Assembly: GCF_015905305.1 (NCBI RefSeq)
Contig: NZ_JADZLQ010000001.1
Span: forward strand, 1,078,599-1,142,598
Direction of reading: 5' to 3'
Origin: Pinirhizobacter soli
GTDB taxonomy: Bacteria; Pseudomonadota; Gammaproteobacteria; Xanthomonadales; Rhodanobacteraceae
DNA: 64,000 bases
Position 1 is the stretch's first letter. Each line of letters begins with the position of its first letter. The notes beneath the pieces were generated by a model. That model made no database searches. It was not told the DNA's origin and saw only the letters and a list, made by a program, of their open reading frames with translations. Positions 29,881 through 38,600 of the stretch are shown piece by piece. The translations under genes and the position numbers were made by a program.

Positions 29881-30324
29881 ATGAACAACACACCTGTTTA
29901 TGAAGTCAGCACCCTTCGGCTCTTCCTTTTGCGTGGCATGTACTTGTTCATTGCCGTGGGCCTGGCACTAACCGTATGGCCGGACATCATCGCGCCGCCT
30001 GGAACGGCAGCCAACCAGGAGACCGTGATCCACGCCCTCTTGGGAGGCCTGTCGGTGATGTGCGCGCTTGGCCTTCGTTATCCAGTGCAGATGATTCCGA
30101 TCCTGCTTTTCGAGCTCATCTGGAAGGTGATCTGGGTCGTGGCCTTCGCGTTCCGCATGTGGCTCCACGGCGGCCTGGACGACTATGCGGCCCAAACACT
30201 TTTCGCCTGCATGATGGGCGTGGTGCTGGTGCCCATCGCACTGCCCTGGGGGTATGTATACAGGCGCTATATCAAGGCTCCGATGGAGCCTTGGCGTGCG
30301 AAGCGGCCGACACAGTCGCCGTAA
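29881..30324 (+). CDS. Small integral membrane protein, unknown
   Basis: 147 residues with four predicted membrane helices (about 15-35, 48-67, 72-96, 108-130), the last rich in small residues (TLFACMMGVVLVPIALPWGYVY). No family recognised. It is divergent from blaI and its last 53 nt overlap, tail to tail, the end of the M3 peptidase gene. Confidence 0.62.
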   Translation: MNNTPVYEVSTLRLFLLRGMYLFIAVGLALTVWPDIIAPPGTAANQETVIHALLGGLSVMCALGLRYPVQMIPILLFELIWKVIWVVAFAFRMWLHGGLDDYAAQTLFACMMGVVLVPIALPWGYVYRRYIKAPMEPWRAKRPTQSP

Positions 30325-32164
30325 TATGGCTGTCGAGCTGCCGGTAAAGGGCTTGTAGGGCCGCAGTCTTGCGCCGGATGACGCCACTGGCGTCACCCAC
30401 CAGTTGATCCGGAGCGAGGTCGCGGCCGAAGAAATGGTTTAGCAACACCTTGGGCGAAGCGTCGAAGCCTTCGGCCATCAGCGCGGCGTAGCGCTTCTGG
30501 AAATCGGCCGGGTCGTGAGTGGCCATATCGAACATCTTCGTCGCCCACAGGCCGGCGTACAGGTAATTGGCCAGGTACAACGGGTCTTCGAACATCAGCC
30601 GCTTGCCGATCCATGCATGGGCCAGCTCCGGGTCGACGGACGGCCAGATCTCGAAGCGGCGCGTTGTCTCCAATGTGAGCTTGTCCATGTCGCTGGCACC
30701 ATGGATCTTCCCGGCGACAACGCCGTCGTAGATGCCTGCTTCCAGCTGCGCTTCCTCGGCCGAGGTGAATATCTCGAAGGTCATTTCATCGAGCTGCGCC
30801 TGCAGGTAGTGCGCCTTGGCGGCGGGGCTGTCCGCATGCCGGTAAAGGTATTCATAGAACAGCATCTCGTTGAGGATGGCCACGCCTTCCTGCATCCAGC
30901 TGGACCCGTGGTTATAGAAGGGCGACACGCCGTGCTCGTTCATCAGTTGGCTGTGCAGGGCGTGGCCGCCTTCGTGGGCCACCACGCTGGCCGCCTTCAG
31001 CGTGGGCTTCCATTGGCCCAGGAACAGGCCAGTGGGAACGCCTGGAGCCTCTATGGAGAAGGAATCGTTGACACGGTTCCCCTGCGCGGTGGCCAGATCC
31101 GTGCGTTGGTTGGCGGGATCGAGCAGCTGACGGAAATGCTCGGTGTAGTCCCGGCCCAGGGGTGCAAGCGCGAGCGGAATGATCCGGCGCAGTTCGTCGT
31201 AGTCGAAAGCCGGCGGCGTGAACCCCGCCAGTGGCACGGCCAGGTCCCAGCTGTGCACCGTCTCCAAGCCGAGCTGGCGTCCGATGTGCGCCGCGCGCAG
31301 GCGCTGGTAGTCCATCAGCGCCGAGGCCTGTGCCTGGACGGCCCTGGCCGTGGCGTCGACGTCGGCGCGGTCGAACATGCGGGCGAAATAAATAGCCTCG
31401 GGCGCGTCGGCGAAATTCTGCAACCTGGCCGTATGGTCGTTGACCCCGACGATGCCGACCAGGATGGAAGCGTAGGTTTCACCCTGCGCGGCCAGCGCTT
31501 GCTCGCGCTGCAGCCACGCGCGCTGGCGCACGTTGCGATCGGGGTCCGTCGCCAATGCGTCGGCGTCCTTACCGGCGTCGAGCTCGCCGTGGCTGCCCAG
31601 CACCTTGCCGTAGGCCGTGGCGCGGCGCGTCTTCTGGTAGATGTTCCAGTAGGCGGTGCTGGCCTGGTCGGAAAGGTCATCCATAACTTTCTGCTCACCC
31701 TCGGGCAACTCGTGCGGAAGGTTGCGCGTGGCGCCCTCGAACAGCCAGCGGTAGCGGCCCAGTTCGGGCAACGCCGCGACGTCGCGATCGAATCCGTCCT
31801 TGCCGAGTTTGCGCAGGGTCTGTTGGGCGCGTGTCACCAGGGTGTCGCGCTCAGCACCAACATCGGAACTTGCCTGGGCCGCTGCCTGGTCGTCGATGTC
31901 CCGCGCCGTCTGCAGGTGCAGCCAGGCGCCATGGCGCTGGGCGCGCGAGAGCAAGGCCTCGCTGCGATGTAGATAGTCCAGCAAGGCCGTTGGCGTGGGC
32001 GCATCGAGCACCGGCAACGCGGCGATGTCGGTGGCCAGTTGGGCTCGATCGGTTGCTTCCTGGGCCGGGCTGGCGAAATAGGCGCCGCCGTCGATCCGAT
32101 GATCCTGAGCAAACACCGCGGGGCTGGCGAAAGCCAGCAGGCAAAGCATAGGGAGTGTTTTCAT
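30272..32164 (-). CDS. M3-family oligoendopeptidase (PepF-like), exported
   Basis: 630-residue zinc peptidase. A signal peptide (MKTLPMLCLLAFASPAVFA) is followed by a helical N-terminal domain and the M3 catalytic motif VVAHEGGHALHSQL (H397-E398-x-x-H401), with the third ligand in WMQEGVAILNE near 426. M3 enzymes cut short peptides inside a closed channel. The signal peptide places this one in the periplasm, which is unusual for PepF but known for relatives in this bacterial group. Confidence 0.87.
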   Translation of the reverse strand: MKTLPMLCLLAFASPAVFAQDHRIDGGAYFASPAQEATDRAQLATDIAALPVLDAPTPTALLDYLHRSEALLSRAQRHGAWLHLQTARDIDDQAAAQASSDVGAERDTLVTRAQQTLRKLGKDGFDRDVAALPELGRYRWLFEGATRNLPHELPEGEQKVMDDLSDQASTAYWNIYQKTRRATAYGKVLGSHGELDAGKDADALATDPDRNVRQRAWLQREQALAAQGETYASILVGIVGVNDHTARLQNFADAPEAIYFARMFDRADVDATARAVQAQASALMDYQRLRAAHIGRQLGLETVHSWDLAVPLAGFTPPAFDYDELRRIIPLALAPLGRDYTEHFRQLLDPANQRTDLATAQGNRVNDSFSIEAPGVPTGLFLGQWKPTLKAASVVAHEGGHALHSQLMNEHGVSPFYNHGSSWMQEGVAILNEMLFYEYLYRHADSPAAKAHYLQAQLDEMTFEIFTSAEEAQLEAGIYDGVVAGKIHGASDMDKLTLETTRRFEIWPSVDPELAHAWIGKRLMFEDPLYLANYLYAGLWATKMFDMATHDPADFQKRYAALMAEGFDASPKVLLNHFFGRDLAPDQLVGDASGVIRRKTAALQALYRQLDSHITATVSAASHAKAPSEP

Positions 32165-32216
32165 TCGCGCACCCTAACAAGGGAGCACGTGGCTTGCTTT
32201 ACCAGGATTAGCGCGG

Positions 32217-32978
32217 CTAGCGCATGGCCTGGCGCCACGCGGAAGGCGTGGTGGCATGCACGGCCCGGAACGAGCGCGAAAATTGCGTGGCACCGGCAAA
32301 ACCACAATCCAGGGCGATCTCCAGCTGGGGCCGGCGCGTCGTGCGCAGCAAGTGTGCGGCACGCTCCACGCGCAGGCGCCTGACGTAGTCGCCCACGGTG
32401 CAGTGATGGAAGCTACGGAAGCTCCGGGCCAGGTGCACGGGATGGCGACCGGCCAGTTTGGCCAAGGTCTCCAGCGTCATGTCCGCAGCGGGATCTTCAT
32501 GCAGGCGAGCGCGCACCCGTCGCAGCCAGCCTGGCTCGGCATGGGTAAGTTCGGCCAGCCCACGCCCGGTCTCGGCCAGGAGGTCGAGCGCGAGCGCCTG
32601 CGCGGACATCGGGGCGAAGACGTCACCGACCGCCATGGCATCGACGATGGCACGTCCCATCGCCAGAAGTCGACGCGAGCGGCGCAGCAACGGACGTCCA
32701 TCCATCCGCGTGCGGTGTTCGGCCAGAATCGCCGCCAGGTTTTCGTCGACAGCGAAGATCACCTTGCGGGCGCCCACCTGGCCGAAGTGCTGGGCGTGCG
32801 CGGCGTGGGCGGGGCAATACAGCAGGTCGCCCGGCGCGTGTTCGTTGCGCATGCCCAGCACGGTTTCCTCGTAGGCACCGTCCAACACCAGGCAGAACCA
32901 GGCCTCATCATGCCGGTGCTCGGCCATCTGGCCATTGGGTTGGTACCGCGAAACATGCAGATCAACGATTGAGCCCAT
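32217..32978 (-). CDS. AraC-family transcriptional regulator
   Basis: 253 residues. An N-terminal cupin-like sensor region (HRHDEAWFCLVLDGAYEE, and PAHAAHAQHFG) is joined to the two-helix-turn-helix AraC domain at about 160-253, with LAGRHPVHLARSFRSFHHCTVGDYVRRLRVERA and ALDCGFAGATQFSRSFRAVHATTPSAWR. GGAGGA precedes the start at 32978. It is divergent from the esterase-like gene at 33167, its likely target or a neighbour sharing the promoter region. Confidence 0.87.
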   Translation of the reverse strand: MGSIVDLHVSRYQPNGQMAEHRHDEAWFCLVLDGAYEETVLGMRNEHAPGDLLYCPAHAAHAQHFGQVGARKVIFAVDENLAAILAEHRTRMDGRPLLRRSRRLLAMGRAIVDAMAVGDVFAPMSAQALALDLLAETGRGLAELTHAEPGWLRRVRARLHEDPAADMTLETLAKLAGRHPVHLARSFRSFHHCTVGDYVRRLRVERAAHLLRTTRRPQLEIALDCGFAGATQFSRSFRAVHATTPSAWRQAMR

Positions 32979-33166
32979 TGCCGTCCTCCCCGCAACGATG
33001 CACCAGACTATGACGCCGCGAGGCGCTGGCTGGCAAGACACGCGCCATGAGCTTGAAAGAAGCTTGCCCGAAGAAATCCATGGAAGCGACCGCCATCGGG
33101 CCGATGCGTCGCGCAGGATCCGGGAAAGGGGTTTCACTTGGCCGAGCGCCACAAGGGAGAAGCGTT

Positions 33167-34117
33167 ATGAAGCTTTGGGTCATTGCCGTGTGCCTGCTGG
33201 CGGCATGCGGAAGCGCACATGCACAGACGAATGCTTGGCAGCCCGCAGCCGGGTATACGCAAACACCGATATGGCCAGGACCGCCGCCCGACTCCAAGCC
33301 CATGCCCGGACCGGAAGACACGTGGACAAACCAGAAAGATCTGATCGGCGGTAAAACCGTAAGCGGTGTAAAAAACGTATCGCAACCGACGATGACGGTT
33401 TATGCCCCGAAAGGGGAAAACACCGGCGCTGCGGTCGTGGTGTTTCCAGGCGGCGGCTTCGAGATACTGGCCATGGACCTGGAGGGCACCGATGTCTGCG
33501 ATTGGTTGACGGCCAAAGGCGTTACCTGCGTGCTCCTCAAGTATCGCGTGCCAAGCATTCCCTATGAATGGCAGTGCGATTGCCGCCCCCACAACCTGCA
33601 ATTGTCGATGCCGTCCTTGCAGGACGCGCAAAGAACGATACGGCTGGTGCGCTCCCGCGCCGCGGAATGGCACATCGATCCCCACAAGGTGGGAGTGCTC
33701 GGATTTTCCGCGGGTGGATTCCTGGTGGCGGAGGTCAGCACGAACTTCAAGCGCCAGACCTATAAACCGGTCGATGCGGCCGACAAGGAAAGCAGCCGCC
33801 CGGACTTTGCGCTGGCGATTTATCCGGGGCATGTGGCGACCGATCGCGACACCTTGAATCCCAACCTGCCGTTTTCGCATGCATCGCCACCGACCTTCCT
33901 GCTACAGGCGGAGGACGACCATGTGGATGGCGTGCACCAAACGCAGGTTTATTATGCCGCCTTGAAGAACGCCGACGTGCCCGTGGAAATGCATCTGTAT
34001 CCCCACGGGGGGCACGCGTTCGGGCTAAGGCCGACGGAGAATCCGATTACGCACTGGCCTGCCCTGGCCGAGACGTGGATGGGCAGCATCGGGATGATTC
34101 CCGTGGCCGCACCGTAG
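33167..34117 (+). CDS. Exported alpha/beta hydrolase, acetyl-esterase-like
   Basis: 316 residues. The N-terminal export signal could be read as a lipoprotein (LLAAC) or cleaved after AHA. The fold shows VVVFPGGGFEILAMDLEG (oxyanion hole), nucleophile S181 in VLGFSAGGFL, an acid in LLQAEDDHVDG and a histidine in PHGGHAFGLRP. It resembles Aes/BD-FAE type carbohydrate esterases that remove acetyl or feruloyl groups; the substrate is unproven. AGGGAGA precedes the ATG at 33167. Confidence 0.82.
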   Translation: MKLWVIAVCLLAACGSAHAQTNAWQPAAGYTQTPIWPGPPPDSKPMPGPEDTWTNQKDLIGGKTVSGVKNVSQPTMTVYAPKGENTGAAVVVFPGGGFEILAMDLEGTDVCDWLTAKGVTCVLLKYRVPSIPYEWQCDCRPHNLQLSMPSLQDAQRTIRLVRSRAAEWHIDPHKVGVLGFSAGGFLVAEVSTNFKRQTYKPVDAADKESSRPDFALAIYPGHVATDRDTLNPNLPFSHASPPTFLLQAEDDHVDGVHQTQVYYAALKNADVPVEMHLYPHGGHAFGLRPTENPITHWPALAETWMGSIGMIPVAAP

Positions 34118-34124
34118 ATTCGGG

Positions 34125-34814
34125 CTAGCCGCTTGCCTGGACGGGTAAGCGGCCTGCAACTTCACGGGCCATCTGCCGGCTCTGCATCAGCGCCGTTGCA
34201 TGCAGCATGATGAACAACGGCACCTGGAATGCAGGGATCAGAATCAATGGCAGGGTTGCCATGGGCGTGGTGTTGAGCTCTCCCGGATGCGCTGCGGCTA
34301 GCGTGGCGCTTATGGCGCCAAGGCTGACCGCCACGACAAGATCCAGTATGCCCAGGACGTTCCAGCGGACGAAGGCGGCGCTGGCTGCGAATTCCGGTCG
34401 CCGTATCAGTCCACGCACCATCCACGGCGCGGCGAAAGCGACGGCCATATCCCCAAGCCCGGCCGTTATGGCGAAACCCGCAGGCAACACGTGGTTGGCG
34501 TACAAGGCAAGGAAGCCGAAGCCCTCCCACCGCCATGCCTGCATACCCGTGATGAGACGCAGATCAAGCGAAAGAATGAATTCGCGGAATGACCGCGAGA
34601 GCCGCAGCCATGCAAAGAACAGCAGCAAGGGCGCACTGAAGCCTAGCGCCATGGCAATGGGCGGCTTCCCCGGAGGGCCAAGGAAAAGCCCCTCTGCACC
34701 CAGGGATAAGACAAGCACGAACCAAACGGCCAAAACGATGATCATGTTGACGCGAACACCGCGGGATCCAGTTGTCGGCAACCCGGCCGGGTGTTGAAGG
34801 GCGGTAGTTTCCAT
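34125..34814 (-). CDS. Integral membrane protein under HxlR-type control
   Basis: 229 residues with about six hydrophobic helices (first MIIVLAVWFVLVLSLGAEGLF; last LILIPAFQVPLFIMLHATAL). No family recognised. GGAGA precedes the start at 34814. The upstream region carries two identical-arm 17-bp inverted repeats and the divergent hxlR-like gene, so it is the likely regulated target. Its end is convergent with the esterase gene, 7 nt apart. Confidence 0.68.
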   Translation of the reverse strand: METTALQHPAGLPTTGSRGVRVNMIIVLAVWFVLVLSLGAEGLFLGPPGKPPIAMALGFSAPLLLFFAWLRLSRSFREFILSLDLRLITGMQAWRWEGFGFLALYANHVLPAGFAITAGLGDMAVAFAAPWMVRGLIRRPEFAASAAFVRWNVLGILDLVVAVSLGAISATLAAAHPGELNTTPMATLPLILIPAFQVPLFIMLHATALMQSRQMAREVAGRLPVQASG

Positions 34815-34827
34815 GGGCTCTCCAGTA

Positions 34828-34844
34828 ACTTGCATTTTGCAAGT
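34828..34844. promoter_or_regulatory. HxlR-type operator, site 1
   Basis: ACTTGCATTTTGCAAGT: perfect 7-bp arms ACTTGCA/TGCAAGT around 3 nt, 14 bp upstream of the membrane-protein start. The same arms recur at 34867-34883. The shared intergenic region with the divergent regulator gene makes it the probable binding site. Confidence 0.75.
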
Positions 34845-34866
34845 GTGTGGCGAACGTAGCACTATG

Positions 34867-34890
34867 ACTTGCACTCTGCAAGTAACTTGC
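34867..34890. promoter_or_regulatory. HxlR-type operator, site 2 plus extra half-site
   Basis: ACTTGCACTCTGCAAGT (34867-34883) has the same perfect 7-bp arms as site 1, 39 bp away centre to centre. A further ACTTGC half-site follows at 34885-34890, forming GCAAGTAACTTGC. The cluster ends 25 nt before the regulator's GTG start, suggesting both autoregulation and control of the divergent gene. Confidence 0.75.
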
Positions 34891-34915
34891 CCCTGGGCAA
34901 CGGAGAACCGGACAC

Positions 34916-35329
34916 GTGAGCACCCACAAGGCCTTCCTGCGCTCCCCCTGCGCCCTCGCCAATTCACTCGACCTGGTTGGCGACAGGTGGTCGTTGCTGG
35001 TGGTGCGTGACCTGCTGCAGGGCAAGCACACCTACGGGGAGCTCGCCGATTCGCGGGAGGGCATTCCCACCAACATCCTTGCTGATCGCCTCAAGCGCCT
35101 GGAAGCTTCCGGCATCCTTGTAAAGGCGCCGTACCAGGAACGCCCCGTGCGTTACTCCTATACGCTCACCCCGAAAGGAAAGGACCTTGGCAATGTGCTG
35201 CTCGCATTCGTGCGCTGGGGCACGCAGCACATACCGGGTACGGTGGTGATGAAGGCAGGCCAGGCGAGCGATGGAACCAAGACGCCGGAGAAGACCTCAC
35301 GCCACAGGCGCGTGGGAGCGGCTCGATAA
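34916..35329 (+). CDS. HxlR-family transcriptional regulator
   Basis: 137 residues. SPCALANSLDLVGDRWSLLVVRDLLQGKHTYGEL is the family signature, where the cysteine near residue 12 can be a redox switch; GIPTNILADRLKRLEASGIL is the recognition region. The C-terminal 25 residues are basic and likely disordered. GTG start with GGAGAA upstream. Members sense aldehydes, quinones or electrophiles. Divergent from the membrane protein gene. Confidence 0.88.
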   Translation: MSTHKAFLRSPCALANSLDLVGDRWSLLVVRDLLQGKHTYGELADSREGIPTNILADRLKRLEASGILVKAPYQERPVRYSYTLTPKGKDLGNVLLAFVRWGTQHIPGTVVMKAGQASDGTKTPEKTSRHRRVGAAR

Positions 35330-35342
35330 CGTTCCAGTGGTC

Positions 35343-36296
35343 CTAATCAAGATCTGCCGTCTTCCGCCAGCGCGCAGGCGTCACGCCGATATGCAACTTG
35401 AAAGCCCGCTGGAATGCTGCCTCCGATTGATAGCCGACCATGTCCGCCACGGCGCCGGTGGATGCAGACGGTTTGCGAAGTTCGTTGGACGCGAGCGTCA
35501 TGCGGATATCGGTCAGGAAATCACTGGCCGAACGCCCCAGCTTCTCCCGGAACAGGCGCACGAACGTCGCCCGGGACATGTTGCAAAGGCTTGCCAGCGA
35601 GGGAAGAGTCCAGGGATGCCCTGGGCTGTGAAACATGGCTTCCATCGCGGGGGCCAGGCGTGGGTAGCCGGCAAGGGCAAGCATGCCGGCCGGCGCTTCG
35701 CCCGACTCGCTGGCAAAGCGCAAGGTAAGTGCAAATAGCGCGGCGGACAATGCATTGAGCATGGCGCGGCCGCCAAGACTGTCCACGCCCGATTCCTTGC
35801 GCATGAGCGCCAGCAAGCCAGCCAGATCCGCGCCTGATTCAAGTGTTTCTCCAAAGCCGTTTTGACCGGACGACCGCACGATCAATCGCTCCGGCAAATA
35901 GGTGCGCAATAGGCGCGCGTGCGCGGCGGTGAACACGAAACGGCCGCACAACATGTCCAGGCGATCGCCTTTGCCGATGTTCTCACTGAAGACAAGATTC
36001 GCCGCCATGCGCTCGCGAGCAGGCTTGGGGCGAGCGCCGCTGCCATCGTGCAGCGAATGGGCTTCGCCATTGGCCAGCAGAAGAATGTCCCCCGGGGCAA
36101 GACGCTGCGCTGCTCCGCCTGCCGGGTCCTCCAGTAAGGCAGATCCACTTACCACGACGTGATACGGGATCTCACCCGCGGCGGAAGCGTCCTGATCGAT
36201 ACGCCAGGGCGCGCTGTAATAACAGCGCAGGTCAAGCTGGCCGCGAACAGGCGTCATTTCCAGCAGGCGGCTTAGCCAGTCCAGGGGCGGGGACAC
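35343..36296 (-). CDS. AraC-family regulator with cupin_6 domain, RclR-like
   Basis: 317 residues. The N-terminal cupin (IPYHVVVSGSALLEDPAGG, LAPGDILLLANGEAHSLHDG) is of the RclR/cupin_6 type. The C-terminal AraC domain includes LPSLASLCNMSRATFVRLFREKLGRSASDFLTDIRM and the recognition segment AVADMVGYQSEAAFQRAFKLHIG. E. coli RclR responds to reactive chlorine and turns on rclABC. The divergent neighbour is an RclC/YkgB homologue, which supports the RclR comparison. Confidence 0.83.
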   Translation of the reverse strand: MSPPLDWLSRLLEMTPVRGQLDLRCYYSAPWRIDQDASAAGEIPYHVVVSGSALLEDPAGGAAQRLAPGDILLLANGEAHSLHDGSGARPKPARERMAANLVFSENIGKGDRLDMLCGRFVFTAAHARLLRTYLPERLIVRSSGQNGFGETLESGADLAGLLALMRKESGVDSLGGRAMLNALSAALFALTLRFASESGEAPAGMLALAGYPRLAPAMEAMFHSPGHPWTLPSLASLCNMSRATFVRLFREKLGRSASDFLTDIRMTLASNELRKPSASTGAVADMVGYQSEAAFQRAFKLHIGVTPARWRKTADLD

Positions 36297-36325
36297 GTGA
36301 GGATTCCAGTGAGCCGAATAAGCAT

Positions 36326-36341
36326 GAAAATGATCATTTTC
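36326..36341. promoter_or_regulatory. 16-bp perfect palindrome between rclR-like and ykgB-like genes
   Basis: GAAAATGATCATTTTC, a perfect palindrome in the intergenic region, 29 bp upstream of the AraC regulator start and 114 bp upstream of the ykgB-like start. A regulator site is plausible, but AraC proteins usually bind direct repeats, so another factor may use it. Confidence 0.4.
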
Positions 36342-36455
36342 GACATTAACAGGCTCGAATCCCCTACGTAAAGTGCATACCCATCAAGCAGGCGATCCGT
36401 CGCCGGCTCCGGGGGTTTCCCAATTCACCCATTCCGACAGGATGAGGTATCGATC

Positions 36456-36770
36456 ATGAAATCGCTCATCAACGTTTTGGCAAATTCAGGGCTTTTAAAG
36501 AAGGATCTCGATTACCACCTGGTTCGCGCTTCCACGGTGATCATGTTCTTCTTCTTCGGCTACCAGAAGTGGTTCGAATACGAAGCGCAGACGCTGATTC
36601 CATTCATAAGCAATGGCCCGCTTATTTCCTGGATGTATCCGGCGTTGGGCATCCGTGGTGCCAGCTGGTTCCTCGGCGTATCGGAATGGACGTTTGGCGC
36701 CTTGATCCTCGCGGGCTTCTGGAGGAAGCAGGATGTCGTGCGGGCATCCGTGCCCGCGAATGACGCTTGA
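36456..36770 (+). CDS. YkgB/RclC-family membrane protein, internally shortened
   Basis: 104 residues where the family has about 190. The first 88 residues (FFGYQKWFEYEAQTLIPFIS, SWFLGVSEWTFGALILAGFW) match the N-terminal half of DUF417 proteins, with two or three membrane helices. The sequence then jumps to QDVVRASVPANDA, which looks like the family's usual C-terminal tail, so an in-frame internal deletion is likely. GAGG precedes the ATG. Possible roles: chlorine stress membrane protein, or a non-functional remnant. Confidence 0.65.
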   Translation: MKSLINVLANSGLLKKDLDYHLVRASTVIMFFFFGYQKWFEYEAQTLIPFISNGPLISWMYPALGIRGASWFLGVSEWTFGALILAGFWRKQDVVRASVPANDA

Positions 36771-36774
36771 TCCA

Positions 36775-38241
36775 TCAGTGATGAGGCGCGGGACCGAACC
36801 ACGCGGTTAAAGCTTCGGTGAGTCCCGCGTTCGCGTGATCCCCTGCCCAAGCCACATATCCGTCAGGTCGAATCAGCACGACGGAAGGGGCAGCGATCTC
36901 ACCGAGTACCGGCAGCTCCCATTTGCCGTCATAGCTGGCGTCGACCAACTGGATTCGATCCGCCCACGAGGATTTATCGAAATTCCCCCGCTCCTCGAAC
37001 TTGATAAGGACCGGCCGGCCCTGGTGCAATAGGGTGAAAACACGCATAGGCCCATCGGCGGTATGCAGGTCCAGGTCGGGCATGCGCCGTCCGAGCAACG
37101 GGTGTCCATCACCAAGGTCGTAATGGATGTCCAGACCGGAGAGCATCGCGGCAAAGCGCCTGCGCGGCTCGTTCGTATCAAGCAGTTCGATCATCGTCGC
37201 GCGCAGGGCCTGATGACGGTCGTCAGGCATGCTCAGCACCACTTGCGCCACTGTATTACGCAACACACGGGCGCCCACTGGATACCGTTCGGCATGGTAG
37301 GTGTCCAGCAGGCTCTCCGGTGATGTTCTCTTCACCACTTGCGCAAGCTTCCACCCCAGATTCATCGCATCCTGCACACCGGTATTGAGGCCCTGCCCGC
37401 CCTGCGGGGGATGAATATGCGCGGCATCTCCAGCCAGCAGCACACGGCCCTTGCGGTAAGACACCGCCTGGCGCGTCATGTCGGTGAACCTGGATATCCA
37501 GCTGGCACTGCGAAGGCCATAGTCCGTGCCGTACACCGCGACAAGGGCTTCGCGAAGCTCGTCCATACCGGGATCGCCAGCACGTTGGAGAGCCCTTTCG
37601 GTCAGTACAACCCGAATCGGTCCACCCTCTTCCGTCCGACCCATGCCGTGGGTGCCATGGCTGTCCCGACGCAGGCCGGCCTCGGGCTCCTGATCCATCT
37701 CGACCTCGGCGATCAGCCAGCTTGTCGATGGTTCCAATCCAGTGAAGTCGATGCCCGCGGCCTTGCGGACCACGCTGCGCCCTCCATCGCAGCCGACGAG
37801 ATATTCAGCCCGAAGCGAATTGCCGTTGGACAGCTTGACGTCGACGCCAGTGTTGTCCTGGGCAAAGCCAACCACCTCGCAACCGCGCAGGATCCGGATG
37901 CCGAGCTCTTCGATCCAGGCGGACATGATGCGCTCGATATGGCGCTGCCATAACCCAAGCACATAATTGTGGCGGCTGGGCAGTTCGCTGAAGTCCAGGC
38001 AGACCAATGAATGGGGAAATGTCAGGTGGATCTTCCCCTCCGAAATGAATCGTTCGGCGACGCCACGCTGATCAAGAACTTCGACCGTGCGCGAGTGAAG
38101 ACCTCCCGCGCGCGACCCGTCCAGATCCTGATTGCTGCGTCGTTCAATGACCACGACATCCACCCCGGCCAATGCCAGTTCTGCCGCCAGCATCATCCCT
38201 GTCGGACCACATCCTGCAATCGCCACCGCATGCTCGGTCAT
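36775..38241 (-). CDS. FAD-dependent aromatic-type monooxygenase
   Basis: 488-residue class A flavoprotein hydroxylase. It has the dinucleotide motif AGCGPTGMMLAAELA near the N terminus, the DG motif VGCDGGRSVVRKAAG and the FAD-ribityl motif VLLAGDAAHIHPPQGGQGLNTGVQDA. A thioredoxin-like C-terminal domain (about 390-485) is present, as in phenol hydroxylase and rifampicin monooxygenase relatives. The similarity to Rox-type enzymes suggests an antibiotic or phenolic substrate, but no residue fixes this. Confidence 0.85.
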   Translation of the reverse strand: MTEHAVAIAGCGPTGMMLAAELALAGVDVVVIERRSNQDLDGSRAGGLHSRTVEVLDQRGVAERFISEGKIHLTFPHSLVCLDFSELPSRHNYVLGLWQRHIERIMSAWIEELGIRILRGCEVVGFAQDNTGVDVKLSNGNSLRAEYLVGCDGGRSVVRKAAGIDFTGLEPSTSWLIAEVEMDQEPEAGLRRDSHGTHGMGRTEEGGPIRVVLTERALQRAGDPGMDELREALVAVYGTDYGLRSASWISRFTDMTRQAVSYRKGRVLLAGDAAHIHPPQGGQGLNTGVQDAMNLGWKLAQVVKRTSPESLLDTYHAERYPVGARVLRNTVAQVVLSMPDDRHQALRATMIELLDTNEPRRRFAAMLSGLDIHYDLGDGHPLLGRRMPDLDLHTADGPMRVFTLLHQGRPVLIKFEERGNFDKSSWADRIQLVDASYDGKWELPVLGEIAAPSVVLIRPDGYVAWAGDHANAGLTEALTAWFGPAPHH

Positions 38242-38600
38242 ACTGCTTCTCCGCTACGCAAGCCCTGCTGCTTGGGCGGGAGATTGGGCACTACGACAGG
38301 GGCCTTGCCGCAAGTCCCCTGTTTGATAAGATATTGAAACGGGAAGAGGTGGATTTTCGTTGCTGTTTTGGCGAAGGCGGTCTCGTATCGCTCGCGCCGA
38401 ATGAGATAGCAGCACGGCTGCCGCAAGAACCTGCCCACCCTCCCCGTGACCTCTGGCATACGCCCCCTGTAAACCGGCCACCTACCATCGGGCGATACCG
38501 CTCCCCGAAGGGATGCCCGCGACGTTTTCGCCGCGCGGGGGAGCCCCTTGATCGCCGGTGCCGTTGGGGCCGCCCGGCGAGCCCTCGCAGGAGCCATGCC
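38242..38600. other. 359-nt intergenic region, no gene recognised
   Basis: Lies between the divergent monooxygenase and M61 peptidase genes, so it must hold both promoters. An open frame continuous with the M61 gene runs through it, but its translation is low-complexity and lacks a ribosome site. I see no clear repeat or RNA gene. Confidence 0.5.

Noticed and set aside
30515-31972. 485-codon plus-strand frame opposite the M3 peptidase
   Set aside because: The minus strand has the full HEGGH catalytic site and a signal peptide; the plus frame is a composition artefact.
38172-38600. 143-codon N-terminal extension of the M61 peptidase
   Set aside because: The extension overlaps the start of the divergent monooxygenase, has no ribosome site, and would bury the signal peptide inside the protein.
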